Assembly (NCBI GenBank): GCA_051439375.1
Contig: JBFRWB010000245.1
Coordinates: forward strand, 1 to 64,000
Reading direction: 5' to 3'
Source of the DNA: JBGTGT01 sp051439375
Lineage (GTDB): Bacteria > Cyanobacteriota > Cyanobacteriia > Cyanobacteriales > Microcystaceae
Length of the DNA: 64,000 nucleotides
The position numbers and the translations under genes were made by a program. Below are positions 18,433 to 26,629 of the stretch, one piece after another (position 1 is the first letter of the stretch; every line of letters starts with the position of its first letter). Below the pieces are notes generated by a model, which did not search any database, was not told where the DNA came from, and saw only the letters and a program-made list of their open reading frames with translations.

Positions 18433-19524
18433 AATAATATCCTCAGTTTGAGTGGATGGATTTTAGCGGGTGGATTCGTGTAAAATTTTCATTAATTTAC
18501 CTCTATTTTCTATGGCAAAACTTTAAAAAGAAAACCGTAAAATCACTGATTTCCTTTGGGCTTTTAATACTTTTTAAAAAGAATTTTATATATTTTTAAA
18601 TAAACCTATGTATTTTCGTCCAAGTTAAGAACTAAGTGGAGTTACCCTAGTTATCTTTAGCTTTTCATCTATTGTTTTTGCCTAAAAAATAGATGAAAGC
18701 TATTAATTTTCCTTTACAAGACATGATTTTTTGGCGACTTGAATGACAATTTAAGAATCGAGATTACATCAACGAGAAATCACAGAAGTTAATTTTTCTT
18801 AGGTAAAAATAAGTAAGAAAAACAGGTTCTATACAATAACTCATACTCCTTTTTACTAGAAATCAAGGAATAGTAATCAGAAAAAACACGAGAATCGAAC
18901 CCGATAAGTCGGAAAAAAATCCATATTTTTACGGAGTTTTATGCTTTGACTTACCGTGTAAAAGCAGTTTGTCAAGATCCTCAATTCGTGTGGTCAACAA
19001 CTCAACCGTTGTGCGCCTGAAGGGACGCTTCTGTACTGGTAAACTACATCGTGGGATGGTCCAGTATTTCCGATTCCCCATAACGGACATTATTTGTATA
19101 GTCCTCGAAAATACGAAGAATCAGACAAATAAGTAGATTTGTGCTGTATAGAGCATCACTATCTCCTAGAAATAGCTTTGCTAACAACTTTACTCTTTCA
19201 GGGACAGTTAAATCATAGGATGGACTGCTGCGATAAAGAAGCGATCGCCGTCACATGCTACCTGTGATCTTCGTCCCATTATGCGTTTTAAGAATTATTT
19301 AATATATAGTTTGTCAAGCTACCTGCTTACCCTCTACCTATAAAGGTTTAGGGGATTTTTCTATCCAATGATAAAGTGTCAAAAATCCTCTGTAGTATTT
19401 AGAAAGGCTATACTTCTTCTCAATTTAAAAACACATTCTAATCATGTTCTCATGCTCAATCCAGTTCAATACTGTTTAGATAACAAAAATCTTGGTATAG
19501 ACCTATACTTCCTCTTCTTTACAT
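18433..19524. other. 1.1-kb gene-free, structure-rich region
   Basis: No ORF is supported. On the plus strand there is a long hairpin at 18658-18702 (TAGCTTTTCATCTATT / AATAGATGAAAGCTA with one bulged T). A run of consecutive small hairpins follows: ACAAC-6nt-GTTGT (18997-19012), GAAG-5nt-CTTC (19019-19031) and TACTGG-21nt-CCAGTA (19034-19066). TTTACGG/CCGTGTAAA (18928-18962) can also pair. This may be a non-coding RNA, a long leader of the protease gene or the downstream glycosyltransferase gene, or a mobile-element relic. I recognise no known RNA family. One HIP1 octamer is at about 19241. Confidence 0.4.
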
Positions 19525-20157
19525 ATGACTGCATTATCTCCTACGTCTAACCACCATCTGGTCATTATTTTTACTCGTTATCCTGAAGCGGGTAAAACCA
19601 AAACTCGTATGATTCCCGTATTAAGCGCACAAGGTGCAGCGAATTTGCAGCGTCAGATGACTGAACATACCTTGACGACTGTAACACAGCTTCAACAAGA
19701 ATTTCCTGTAAGAATCGCTATTTTTTATACTGGGGGGACTTTAAATCTGGTTAAGTCTTGGTTACAAAATGAATGTGACTATGTTGACCAAGGAGAAGGA
19801 GACTTAGGAGTACGGTTATCTGCTGCGTTTCAGAACGCATTTGAGCAAGGAAGGGAAAAAGTTCTGATTATTGGTATTGATTGTCCTGAGATTACCCCTA
19901 CCATCCTCAGACAAGGGTTTGAAGCCTTAAGCCATCATGATCTGGTGTTGGGGCCAGCCATAGATGGGGGATACTATTTAATAGGGACTCGACGTTGGAT
20001 TCCTGAACTTTTCAAAGGGATAACTTGGGGGACAGGGGAAGTGTTGAAAGAGACAAAAGCGATCGCTGCTCAACTTTCCTTGAACACTGTTTTGTTACCT
20101 CAATTAGCGGATGTGGATCGGCCAGAAGATTTAGGGATCTGGCAAAAATTTCATTAG
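19525..20157 (+). CDS. TIGR04282-type glycosyltransferase (DUF2064)
   Basis: A 210-residue nucleotide-sugar-transferase-like protein. F-T-R-Y-P-E-A-G-K-T-K-T-R-M-I near residue 16 is the nucleotide-binding start, I-G-I-D-C-P-E near 117 the DxD-like metal site, and L-G-P-A-I-D-G-G-Y-Y-L-I-G near 142 the family hallmark. TIGR04282/DUF2064 members include enzymes assigned to arsenosugar biosynthesis and ones linked to MtfB-like sugar transfer. No arsenic genes are seen nearby, so the substrate is open. The end overlaps the next, convergent, gene by 4 bp. Confidence 0.85.
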   Translation: MTALSPTSNHHLVIIFTRYPEAGKTKTRMIPVLSAQGAANLQRQMTEHTLTTVTQLQQEFPVRIAIFYTGGTLNLVKSWLQNECDYVDQGEGDLGVRLSAAFQNAFEQGREKVLIIGIDCPEITPTILRQGFEALSHHDLVLGPAIDGGYYLIGTRRWIPELFKGITWGTGEVLKETKAIAAQLSLNTVLLPQLADVDRPEDLGIWQKFH

Positions 20158-20471
20158 ATATAGCCTTTACGTTCTTCTTGAAGGGTTAAGGCCAATTTTT
20201 CGGGTAAATTCTCTAAGTGATCGCTGATATTTTCCTGTGAAAAAGGAGAGGTGAAGGTATAACAGGGATCGCATTCTCCATCATCAAACACTTGAATAAT
20301 CCACTTATCAGGTAAGTCTTTGACCCCTAGTTCTACAATATACCACCAGCCATCAGGGATAGAACGGGCATCTATCACAGTTAACCATTCTCGTTCGGTG
20401 GGAGACAGTTGCCATTCTTCTACCAAAAAATCCAAGGCACTTTGTTGAGCTTGTGTTAGGGTTATGGTCAT
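20154..20471 (-). CDS. Conserved cyanobacterial hypothetical protein
   Basis: A 105-residue acidic soluble protein (M-T-I-T-L-T-Q-A-Q-Q-S-A-L-D-F ...) with a Trp-rich centre (D-G-W-W-Y-I-V-E-L-G) and a P-D-K-W-I-I-Q-V-F-D-D-G-E-C-D-P-C-Y motif with two cysteines. It has no membrane segment or signal peptide. I do not recognise a named family; it has the look of a small single-domain cyanobacterial protein. It converges with the glycosyltransferase gene (4-bp overlap) and diverges from the Rpn-type gene, whose start is 24 bp away. Confidence 0.6.
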   Translation of the reverse strand: MTITLTQAQQSALDFLVEEWQLSPTEREWLTVIDARSIPDGWWYIVELGVKDLPDKWIIQVFDDGECDPCYTFTSPFSQENISDHLENLPEKLALTLQEERKGYI

Positions 20472-20495
20472 CGTTAATGAGCAGTAATGATTTAT

Positions 20496-21338
20496 ATGAA
20501 AACAGATACTTTATTTTACACAATCTTCTTAGATTTCCCTGAGATATTCTTTGAACTAATTAATCAACCGATTGAACAAGTCAATGAGTATGAGTTTACC
20601 TCTCAAGCAGTTAAAGAACAATCCTTTACCGTTGATGGATTTTATTGTCCTTTTCAAGATAACAATGAGCGTCCCTTTTATTTAGTAGAAGTACAATTCC
20701 AACCCAAGGAAAACTTCTATTATCGTTTGTTTGGCGAACTCTTTATTTATCTCAGACAATATCAACCTCTTTCTCCTTGGCGAATTGTTATTATATATCC
20801 TAATCGTCAAGTTGAAAGACTTCCATTTCATCAATTCCGAGAGATGGTATCTCTTGATAGAGTACAACGTTTTTACCTCGATGAGTTAGACTTAGGGAAT
20901 CCTCCTTCTTTGGGATTAGGGATTCTCAAGCTAGTGGTGGAAAATGAAACGGAGGCGGTTAATTCTGCTAAACTGTTGATTAATCAAGCTAAAGTAGAGA
21001 TTATTGAACCTTTAACTCAAAAAAATGTTCTCAACCTCATTGAAACTATTATCATTCAGAAACTACCTTTAAAAACTACTAAGGAGATAGAAACCATGCT
21101 AGATTTACAAGACCTTAAGCAAACCAAAGTTTATCAAGAAGGAAGAGAAGAAGGAAGAGAAGAGGGAGAACAACAAGGAGAAGCTAAGTTAGTCCTGCGT
21201 CAACTTCAACGACGCTTCGGAGAGATTCCCGAAACAGTGCAAGAAACCATCAAAGGGTTATCTATTGAACAATTAGAAGAACTTGGAATTGCTTTGCTAG
21301 ACTTTAATAGTCAATCCGATTTACTTAATTGGTTTTAA
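20496..21338 (+). CDS. DUF2887 / Rpn-type PD-(D/E)XK nuclease-like protein
   Basis: A 280-residue protein from M-K-T-D-T at 20496; an upstream in-frame ATG at 20487 would add three residues, but family members begin M-K-T-D. Residues ~1-110 are the nuclease-like domain with D-G-F-Y-C-P-F and Y-L-V-E-V-Q-F-Q, which match the D...ExQ active-site pattern. R-L-F-G-E-L-F-I-Y-L and P-W-R-I-V-I-I-Y-P follow. The C-terminus has the Glu/Arg-rich (E-G-R-E-E-G-R-E-E-G-E-Q-Q-G) stretch and an L-R-Q-L-Q-R-R-F-G helix usual in this family. Rpn proteins are implicated in recA-independent recombination and, in some cases, defence. Single-copy here; function inferred from family. Confidence 0.85.
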   Translation: MKTDTLFYTIFLDFPEIFFELINQPIEQVNEYEFTSQAVKEQSFTVDGFYCPFQDNNERPFYLVEVQFQPKENFYYRLFGELFIYLRQYQPLSPWRIVIIYPNRQVERLPFHQFREMVSLDRVQRFYLDELDLGNPPSLGLGILKLVVENETEAVNSAKLLINQAKVEIIEPLTQKNVLNLIETIIIQKLPLKTTKEIETMLDLQDLKQTKVYQEGREEGREEGEQQGEAKLVLRQLQRRFGEIPETVQETIKGLSIEQLEELGIALLDFNSQSDLLNWF

Positions 21339-21383
21339 TTAAATATTCAGCAATTCTGTCTCGCTGTCTCTTTTCCTCTGGTT

Positions 21384-21405
21384 CTACGCATTAAGATGTT
21401 TGACA
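21384..21405 (-). repeat. Dispersed 22-bp repeat, copy 1
   Basis: On the minus strand this reads TGTCAAACA-TCT-TAATGCGTAG. The same 22-mer, with one to three differences, recurs at 32679 and 38843, and a shortened copy is at 29401-29414. Confidence 0.7.
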
Positions 21406-21411
21406 GTAGGG

Positions 21412-21451
21412 ATCTCTGAAACCTACTCAGGGATTGCTTTTAAATTTTTTT
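21412..21451 (+). terminator. Terminator hairpin after the DUF2887 gene
   Basis: ATCTCTGA (21412-21419) pairs with TCAGGGAT (21427-21434) with one G-T wobble, followed by TGCTTTTAAATTTTTTT. It lies 74 bp past the stop codon. Confidence 0.65.
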
Positions 21452-21586
21452 GATGGTGCCTTTCTTTAATTTATTGATTTTTCTTGTTCGTAAACTATCT
21501 GATAAAACTTGATCAATATATACAACTTGAACAAGATAATTACTTAATAAATTTTTCATTTTCTTTTCCTCCCCTTAAATCAAACC

Positions 21587-21913
21587 TCAACCAGAGTCAA
21601 AACTTAAAGTCGGTCGAGAATTAACCCAGCTTTCATAATTGGCATTAACCCGATACGTTGACTCTCCTAATCCCGTTACCTCATAATGCTTCTTCCGTTT
21701 ATCTAACTCTGGTTGAGATATTTTTAATAACCCTTCCCGTTGTAACTTTTTCAGAGCAGGATAAAAAGAACCATAGGGAATTTCAGGCAGATAATTCTCT
21801 TTTCTACCTTTGTTCAATAAATCCATCACTTTTAAGCCATAAGTTTTCCCATTAGCTATAACAAGCGTCATAATTTCCATCTCTAGGGAACTCAAACGAA
21901 TAAAATCACCCAT
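21587..21913 (-). CDS. PadR-family transcriptional regulator
   Basis: A 108-residue winged-helix protein. S-S-L-E-M-E-I-M-T-L-V-I-A-N-G-K-T-Y-G-L-K-V near residue 8 is the PadR start, Y-G-S-F-Y-P-A-L-K-K-L-Q-R-E-G-L-L near 46 the recognition helix, and K-R-K-K-H-Y-E-V-T the wing. It lacks the long C-terminal dimerisation helices of the larger PadR class, so it is the short PadR-s2 type. Direct repeats upstream of its start (21957-21993) could be its operator. The gene diverges from gcvT. Its target and effector are unknown. Confidence 0.85.
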   Translation of the reverse strand: MGDFIRLSSLEMEIMTLVIANGKTYGLKVMDLLNKGRKENYLPEIPYGSFYPALKKLQREGLLKISQPELDKRKKHYEVTGLGESTYRVNANYESWVNSRPTLSFDSG

Positions 21914-21956
21914 TGTGATTACCTCTAACTGTTATAGGACAAGCTTTTCAGGGATT

Positions 21957-21993
21957 TTTCTAAGAAAATCTGAGGAAATTTCTAAGAAAATCT
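21957..21993. promoter_or_regulatory. Candidate PadR operator: two TTTCTAAGAAAATCT repeats
   Basis: TTTCTAAGAAAATCT occurs at 21957-21971 and again at 21979-21993, spaced 22 bp (about two helical turns) and 44-80 bp upstream of the padR start. Each copy contains the partial palindrome TTTCTAAGAAA. The placement fits autoregulation; this is inference. Confidence 0.45.
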
Positions 21994-22151
21994 TAGATTA
22001 TCTTTCCAATAACTGTCAAGGTTAAGATCAATCAACTCCTCACTCCCCACTCCCCACTCCAAACCCCTCACGCCTCACTCACATCTAACAGGCTTTTGCG
22101 TTTGCCAACCCTACAACTTATAATCTAATAATTCATAATTCATAATTTAAA

Positions 22152-23273
22152 ATGACTGCCAATAATTTAAAACGTACCCCCTTATATGACCTAATTGTTA
22201 CTCAAAACGCCCGTTTAACCCCCTTTTCAGGTTGGGAAATGCCTGTTCAATTTAGTGGCTTGAAAAATGAACATTTAGCCGTGCGTACATCCGTCGGAAT
22301 GTTTGACATTTCTCACATGGGCAAATTTGCCCTAGAAGGAAAAAAACTACGCCAGACATTACAAACCCTCGTTCCTTCTGATTTAGAACCCTTAGAAGCT
22401 GGAAAAGCTCAATACACCGTCCTTTTAAACCCCCAAGGCGGGATTATTGACGATATTATTTTCTATTATCAAGGCCAAACCAATGGAATAGAAAGAGGAA
22501 TGCTCATTGTTAATGCAGCAACAACCCGCAAAGACAAAGAATGGATTCTCAAAAATTTACCAGAAAATTCCCTTAACCTCACTGATTTATCCTTAGATAA
22601 CGTTTTAATTGCCCTACAAGGAGTAAAAGCCGTTAACATCCTTCAGACCTTATTAAACACCAATATCAGTTCCTTAAAAGCCTTTGAACACCTCGAAGCC
22701 GAATTATATGGAGAAACCGCTTTTATTGCCCGTACCGGTTATACAGGAGAGGATGGCTTTGAAATCATGATTAAGGCGGAAGCAGGACAAAAATTATGGC
22801 AAACCTTACTCACTGAAGGGGTAATTCCCTGCGGTTTAGGGGCAAGAGACACCCTAAGATTAGAAGCAGCTATGTGTCTCTATGGACAAGATATTAACGA
22901 TAATACGACTCCATTGGAAGCAGGATTGGGTTGGATTGTTCATTTAGACAAAAAAGGCGAATTTATTGGCAGAAATATCTTAGAAAAGCAAAAAGAAGAA
23001 GGATTAACCCGACGCTTAGTAGCCTTGGAAATGACAGAAAAAGGCATTGCTCGTCACGGATATTCGGTAGTAATAGATAGCAATACCGTTGGGGAAGTCA
23101 CCAGTGGAACGCTTGCACCGACCGTCGAAAAAGCGATCGCATTGGCCTATTTACCGCGAAATTATGGAAAAGTTGGACAAAAAGTGAGTATTGAAATCCG
23201 AGGTAAGTTATATCCAGCCATTGTAGTTAAAAAACCCTTTTATCGTTCTCCTAGTCGTCTTGCTAAAGGGTAG
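22152..23273 (+). CDS. gcvT: Aminomethyltransferase (glycine cleavage T protein)
   Basis: A 373-residue T protein of normal length. It starts N-N-L-K-R-T-P-L-Y-D-L and has the H-M-G-K-F-A-L-E-G and L-N-P-Q-G-G-I-I-D-D-I folate-site motifs. A-R-T-G-Y-T-G-E-D-G-F-E, G-L-G-A-R-D-T-L-R-L-E-A-A-M and V-T-S-G-T-L-A-P-T follow. It transfers the aminomethyl carbon from H protein to tetrahydrofolate, important for photorespiratory glycine use. No glycine riboswitch is visible in the 240-bp upstream gap. A LOG-like gene follows after 9 bp, probably in the same operon. Confidence 0.96.
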   Translation: MTANNLKRTPLYDLIVTQNARLTPFSGWEMPVQFSGLKNEHLAVRTSVGMFDISHMGKFALEGKKLRQTLQTLVPSDLEPLEAGKAQYTVLLNPQGGIIDDIIFYYQGQTNGIERGMLIVNAATTRKDKEWILKNLPENSLNLTDLSLDNVLIALQGVKAVNILQTLLNTNISSLKAFEHLEAELYGETAFIARTGYTGEDGFEIMIKAEAGQKLWQTLLTEGVIPCGLGARDTLRLEAAMCLYGQDINDNTTPLEAGLGWIVHLDKKGEFIGRNILEKQKEEGLTRRLVALEMTEKGIARHGYSVVIDSNTVGEVTSGTLAPTVEKAIALAYLPRNYGKVGQKVSIEIRGKLYPAIVVKKPFYRSPSRLAKG

Positions 23274-23282
23274 AGGAGAAAT

Positions 23283-23777
23283 GTGCGACAGACAATAATT
23301 GGTGTCATGGGACCGGGCCAAGGGGCAAATTTGTTTGAAATAGAACAAGCCTATCAATTAGGTCAATTAATTGCCGTCAATGGCTGGATTTTATTAACAG
23401 GAGGAAGAAATGCTGGGGTGATGGCGGCGGTGAATAAGGGTGCAAAAGAAAAAAATGGCTTAACCATTGGCATTTTACCCGATAATAACCCCGAAACGGC
23501 TGCTGAATCCGTAGATATTGTTATTCCAACCGATTTAGGACAGGGAAGAAATAATGTCAATGTGCTATCGTCTGATGTAATTGTTGCTTGTGGTATGGGG
23601 CTAGGAACAGCCTCTGAGGTCGCACTAGGGTTAAAGGCAGGGAAAACAGTGATTTTATTGACAGATAATTCCCTTAATATCCAATTCTTTCATCAATTTG
23701 CCCCTGAAACACTCAAAGTTGCCACAACTGTAAGAGAAACAATCCAACTGATACAAGACCAATTCAATATGATATGA
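23283..23777 (+). CDS. TIGR00725 family (LOG-like Rossmann) protein
   Basis: A 164-residue protein starting at a GTG 9 bp after the gcvT stop. It has G-V-M-G-P-G near the start, L-L-T-G-G-R-N-A-G-V-M near residue 38 and G-T-A-S-E-V-A-L near 110, the G-G-R-x-x-G-V-M type nucleotide-binding motif of the lysine-decarboxylase-like/LOG superfamily. TIGR00725 proteins are small relatives of cytokinin riboside 5'-monophosphate phosphoribohydrolase; most are uncharacterised. The P-G-G-x-G-T-x-x-E motif of true LOG enzymes appears here as G-L-G-T-A-S-E, lacking P-G. The operon position after gcvT is the only context. Confidence 0.85.
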   Translation: MRQTIIGVMGPGQGANLFEIEQAYQLGQLIAVNGWILLTGGRNAGVMAAVNKGAKEKNGLTIGILPDNNPETAAESVDIVIPTDLGQGRNNVNVLSSDVIVACGMGLGTASEVALGLKAGKTVILLTDNSLNIQFFHQFAPETLKVATTVRETIQLIQDQFNMI

Positions 23778-23810
23778 TAAAGTGTTGTACTTTTTACAGT
23801 TGTAATTACT

Positions 23811-24155
23811 ATGCCTGTCAGCGAATTAGAAACAGAAATCGCCTCCGATCAAAAGTTTATTTTAATAGTGCTTTGGTTAGATGAAAATGTAGCGATCGCA
23901 GTTGATCAAGTTGTGGGGAAAGGAACCAGTCCCCTAACTGCTTACTTCTTCTGGCCTCGTCATGATGCGTGGGAACAATTAAAAGATGAATTAGAAGCAA
24001 AACACTGGATTGATGAGACAGATCGAATTCAAGTTCTCAATCAAGCGACAGAGGTGATTAATCTTTGGCAAGAACTGAAGAATCAAGGTAAACGTATCTC
24101 CATGATGGATGCTCAAACTAAGTTTCCCCATATTGTCTTTAGAGGAAGCAATTAA
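23811..24155 (+). CDS. Ribosomal protein PSRP-3 / Ycf65
   Basis: A 114-residue protein with L-W-L-D-E-N-V-A-I-A-V-D-Q-V near residue 22, S-P-L-T-A-Y-F-F-W-P-R-H-D-A-W near 40 and L-N-Q-A-T-E-V-I-N-L-W-Q near 76. This is the plastid-specific ribosomal protein 3 family (Ycf65, cS23), a small-subunit ribosomal protein of cyanobacteria and plastids. An inverted repeat that can end transcription follows at 24167. Confidence 0.9.
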   Translation: MPVSELETEIASDQKFILIVLWLDENVAIAVDQVVGKGTSPLTAYFFWPRHDAWEQLKDELEAKHWIDETDRIQVLNQATEVINLWQELKNQGKRISMMDAQTKFPHIVFRGSN

Positions 24156-24166
24156 GTTAACATCTA

Positions 24167-24203
24167 AGGGAAAATTGGACAGTAGATTGCATCAATTTTC
24201 CCT
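24167..24203. terminator. Hairpin between convergent genes
   Basis: Perfect 11-bp inverted repeat AGGGAAAATTG (24167-24177) / CAATTTTCCCT (24193-24203) with a 15-base loop, centred between the PSRP-3 gene and the lysozyme-like gene. No strong T tract follows on either strand, so it may be a weak bidirectional terminator. Confidence 0.5.
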
Positions 24204-24238
24204 AGTAAGCTACCATCAATCAAGTTAGAAAAAGCGTT

Positions 24239-24913
24239 TTAAGTGCCTTGATTATTTAACTCTTCTTGTAACATTTTTTGATAAATATTCGGTAAATGAC
24301 GACTCATACTATTGGTTTCAATTCCATAACCTAAACTAGTCCATGTTCCCGATAAATGTTTTAAAACCTTATTAATATTACCCTGTTGTAGCTGTTGAGA
24401 AATATCCATTCCCCACACTTGAGAATCTTTCAACCAACGATAAACCACTTTATCTTGATATTGGGGTTCAAAACTGTAAGAACGCCAGCGAAAAAAGCCA
24501 GATGGCTTGGGATGATACCGTTTTGCCATATCATACCATGTAAAATTTAACATCTGATAGCGTCCTGCGGCTGTTGTACAGTTTCCCACATTAGGGCCAA
24601 CCACAATCGGGACACATTTTTCAGGATGTGTATCTAATTGATTGATATACTGTCCACCATAGAGAACGTGATAAGGACGGGAGACATTTGATTCACTCGC
24701 TGAAATAGTCCGCATTAATGCTCGAATATAGGGATCACCCCCTTCCATTACCAGAGGAGGAAGGGGACGGGAAACATGAGGAGAGAGGTGAGGGGAACGC
24801 TGTTTAAAACTTTGATAAATCCCTTGAAAGACTAATAAAGCCATAATTAAGCCACTAGCAATAATGAAGTTAGGAAATTTGGGCTTAACAGAAGAAGAAG
24901 AGTTATTTTGCAT
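24239..24913 (-). CDS. Membrane-anchored GH104 (lambda-lysozyme-like) muramidase
   Basis: A 224-residue protein with one membrane span near residues 17-33, then a periplasmic domain resembling bacteriophage lambda endolysin (GH104). It has an acidic residue in S-A-S-E-S-N, Y-H-V-L-Y-G-G-Q-Y, the Asp-His-Pro-like D-T-H-P-E-K, T-T-A-A-G-R-Y-Q-M-L, and the terminal L-S-G-T-W-T-S-L-G-Y-G. The Glu in S-A-S-E-S is the probable catalytic acid by alignment with lambda R. Unlike the phage enzyme it is anchored and stands alone among housekeeping genes, so it is better read as a cell-wall remodelling transglycosylase than as a phage remnant. Confidence 0.85.
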   Translation of the reverse strand: MQNNSSSSVKPKFPNFIIASGLIMALLVFQGIYQSFKQRSPHLSPHVSRPLPPLVMEGGDPYIRALMRTISASESNVSRPYHVLYGGQYINQLDTHPEKCVPIVVGPNVGNCTTAAGRYQMLNFTWYDMAKRYHPKPSGFFRWRSYSFEPQYQDKVVYRWLKDSQVWGMDISQQLQQGNINKVLKHLSGTWTSLGYGIETNSMSRHLPNIYQKMLQEELNNQGT

Positions 24914-25144
24914 AATTAGGAGATTTTAAGGTGAGTAGGATTCAGAAAATAGCAATTAAGGGATAATCTTTTCCATCCTATCGTAACGATGAAGGTGACT
25001 GCATCACTAATAAATCTGAATCACTTAGAGGTGAATCAAATTTTAACTAAGTTGAGATTTTGTAGTGATTAATCGTAGAATGCAAGAAGAGGCTTAGGCT
25101 GAACAACAAAGTATCTCAACTTTTCTAACCCTAGATTTTTTACT

Positions 25145-25321
25145 ATGAAACATTCCATTCAACCCTATACCCCGGATAAAATCTATCAAATTCTGGTTGG
25201 TGCAAGTTTCTCGATTACGGCTAAATCAGAAGCAGAAGCAAAGGAAAAATTAGCAGCGTTACTCAGTGAAATTGATGTTGATCACTGGGAAATTGAACGC
25301 ATCTGTGAATCTGAAAATTGA
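25145..25321 (+). CDS. Small conserved hypothetical protein
   Basis: A 58-residue ORF (M-K-H-S-I-Q-P-Y-T-P-D-K-I-Y-Q-I-L-V-G-A ... C-E-S-E-N) with an N-terminal Y-Q-I-L-V-G-A-S-F-S-I-T strand and an acidic C-terminus. A helical A-K-S-E-A-E-A-K-E-K-L centre gives a compact alpha/beta appearance. It is isolated on the plus strand, with its own gap on both sides. Composition and codon use look coding; I do not recognise a family. Confidence 0.5.
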   Translation: MKHSIQPYTPDKIYQILVGASFSITAKSEAEAKEKLAALLSEIDVDHWEIERICESEN

Positions 25322-25460
25322 GTCGGTTAGTAGAATTAATTGTGTCAATCTAAAGAGAAATAGGAAAAGCACAAGCTAATTGTAAGAATTTCTTTCTACA
25401 GCATGACAAGAGCTAGTATAGCGTAATTTCGATGTTCTCTATTACCTCATACTAAAATAT

Positions 25461-25556
25461 TAGGACTTACACCAATTGTGGATTAAACTAACATATTTAA
25501 CAGCGTCAATTCATTCATGAATTGATTCTACAGTTAGCATCACTGCGTAAGTCCCT
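25461..25556. mobile_element. MITE-like palindromic element, ~95 bp
   Basis: Terminal inverted repeats TAGGACTTAC...GTAAGTCC (25461-25470 / 25547-25554) flank a central palindrome TCAATTCA-TTCA-TGAATTGA (25506-25525). TAGGACTTAC-type ends resemble those of small mariner/IS630-related (ISY100-like) non-autonomous elements of cyanobacteria. No transposase is present. The flanking TA pattern is imperfect, so the exact boundaries are uncertain. Confidence 0.5.
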
Positions 25557-25640
25557 ACACCATATTCTAAGCATCTTTTTCTACAGGATCAGATGGATAA
25601 AAAAGGATTTCAAGCTTCTGAGTTAAGATAGAGATAACTC

Positions 25641-26585
25641 CTAATTTGGGTAATTATTTAACCAGTTTATTAAATCTTCAAGACCATTCAAATCTAACAA
25701 TATTTCGCTTAAAGTGTCTAAAGACTCCATTGATAATTGATCAATTTGTTGTTTGACTAAATTAGGGATATCCCCTAATTTTTTAGATAATTGTTTGAGG
25801 AGTAGGTTTTTAATTCCTTCTTCCTTACCCAGTATTTTTCCTTCTTCAATTCCTTCCTGCTTTGAGGTTTCTACTACATTGTTTAAATCTCTATAATATT
25901 TTAAACTGTTTTGATAAGCTCTTTGTTCTTCGAGGGAAAATTGAGCGATTTCTGCTAGTTCAAATAATTGGTTAAAAACGCCTTCTTGTAACTCTTCTGG
26001 GGGTGTATCTAACTGAGATAAATGTCTGAATAAAAACAGCCATTTCTCAAACTGTGTCTCTAAGTCTTCCAGTGTCTTTTGAAATTTAGGTAACTCTACA
26101 TAGATAAATTTCAACTTGTCATAAAAAACTTCACAGTTTTGATTTTTTAATTCTACCGTATGAAAAAAGTCTGGATCATTTTTATGGTCATCAAAGATAA
26201 AATCTAAGATTCCTATGGTATAAACAGAAGAGAGTTGATAATTCCAATCTCCTTGAATGGCTTGCTCTTGAATAGGAAAGGTGGCATAATAAATGCTGCG
26301 ATCTTTAAAATAATTTTGTTTCGCTTTTTGAATTTCTACGATAAATTTTTCCCCTTTTTCACTTTCGCAGTAAAGGTCAAAGATTGCTTTTCTATCTAGG
26401 GCAGTATTCCCCACATTTTCATTGCTTTTATAGCTAATATCGGCTACGGTATGATAGGACGGTAAAAGAGAATTTAAAAAGTCAATGAGAAGGGCTTTAT
26501 GGGGTTCGCTACCAAAGAGTCGCTTAAAGCCAAAATCAGTTAGTAAGTTAATGTATTTATCACCGTTGATTGGGGAATTTATCAT
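25641..26585 (-). CDS. Rpn family recombination-promoting nuclease / PD-(D/E)XK transposase-like
   Basis: A 314-residue protein. It starts N-G-D-K-Y-I-N-L-L-T-D-F-G-F-K-R-L-F-G, has K-A-I-F-D-L-Y-C and K-F-I-V-E-I-Q-K (the D...ExQ nuclease site) near residues 68-90, and R-S-I-Y-Y-A-T near 97. An E-G-I-E-E-G-K-I-L-G-K-E-E-G-I acidic-basic stretch precedes the C-terminal helix L-L-K-Q-L-S-K-K-L-G. This is the PDDEXK_2 (Rpn-like) family. It lies 4.3 kb from a second Rpn-type gene of a different subfamily (DUF2887). Biological role uncertain; Rpn proteins are associated with horizontal transfer. Confidence 0.88.
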   Translation of the reverse strand: MINSPINGDKYINLLTDFGFKRLFGSEPHKALLIDFLNSLLPSYHTVADISYKSNENVGNTALDRKAIFDLYCESEKGEKFIVEIQKAKQNYFKDRSIYYATFPIQEQAIQGDWNYQLSSVYTIGILDFIFDDHKNDPDFFHTVELKNQNCEVFYDKLKFIYVELPKFQKTLEDLETQFEKWLFLFRHLSQLDTPPEELQEGVFNQLFELAEIAQFSLEEQRAYQNSLKYYRDLNNVVETSKQEGIEEGKILGKEEGIKNLLLKQLSKKLGDIPNLVKQQIDQLSMESLDTLSEILLDLNGLEDLINWLNNYPN

Positions 26586-26629
26586 AGGATTTAGGAAGAT
26601 ATGTAAGAATAGATAATGAATAATAACTG

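Noticed and set aside
18890..18960. tRNA on the minus strand (GGGTTCGATTC-like T arm)
   Set aside because: The T-arm match is good, but no acceptor stem or anticodon arm pairs with it at the right distances.
22030..22151. Glycine riboswitch before gcvT
   Set aside because: No GGAGAG or ACCGAAGG-type glycine aptamer motifs are visible; only C-rich and A/T-rich text.
24239..24913. Prophage lysis gene
   Set aside because: Resembles lambda lysozyme but has a membrane anchor and no phage genes nearby, so it is kept as a chromosomal wall enzyme.
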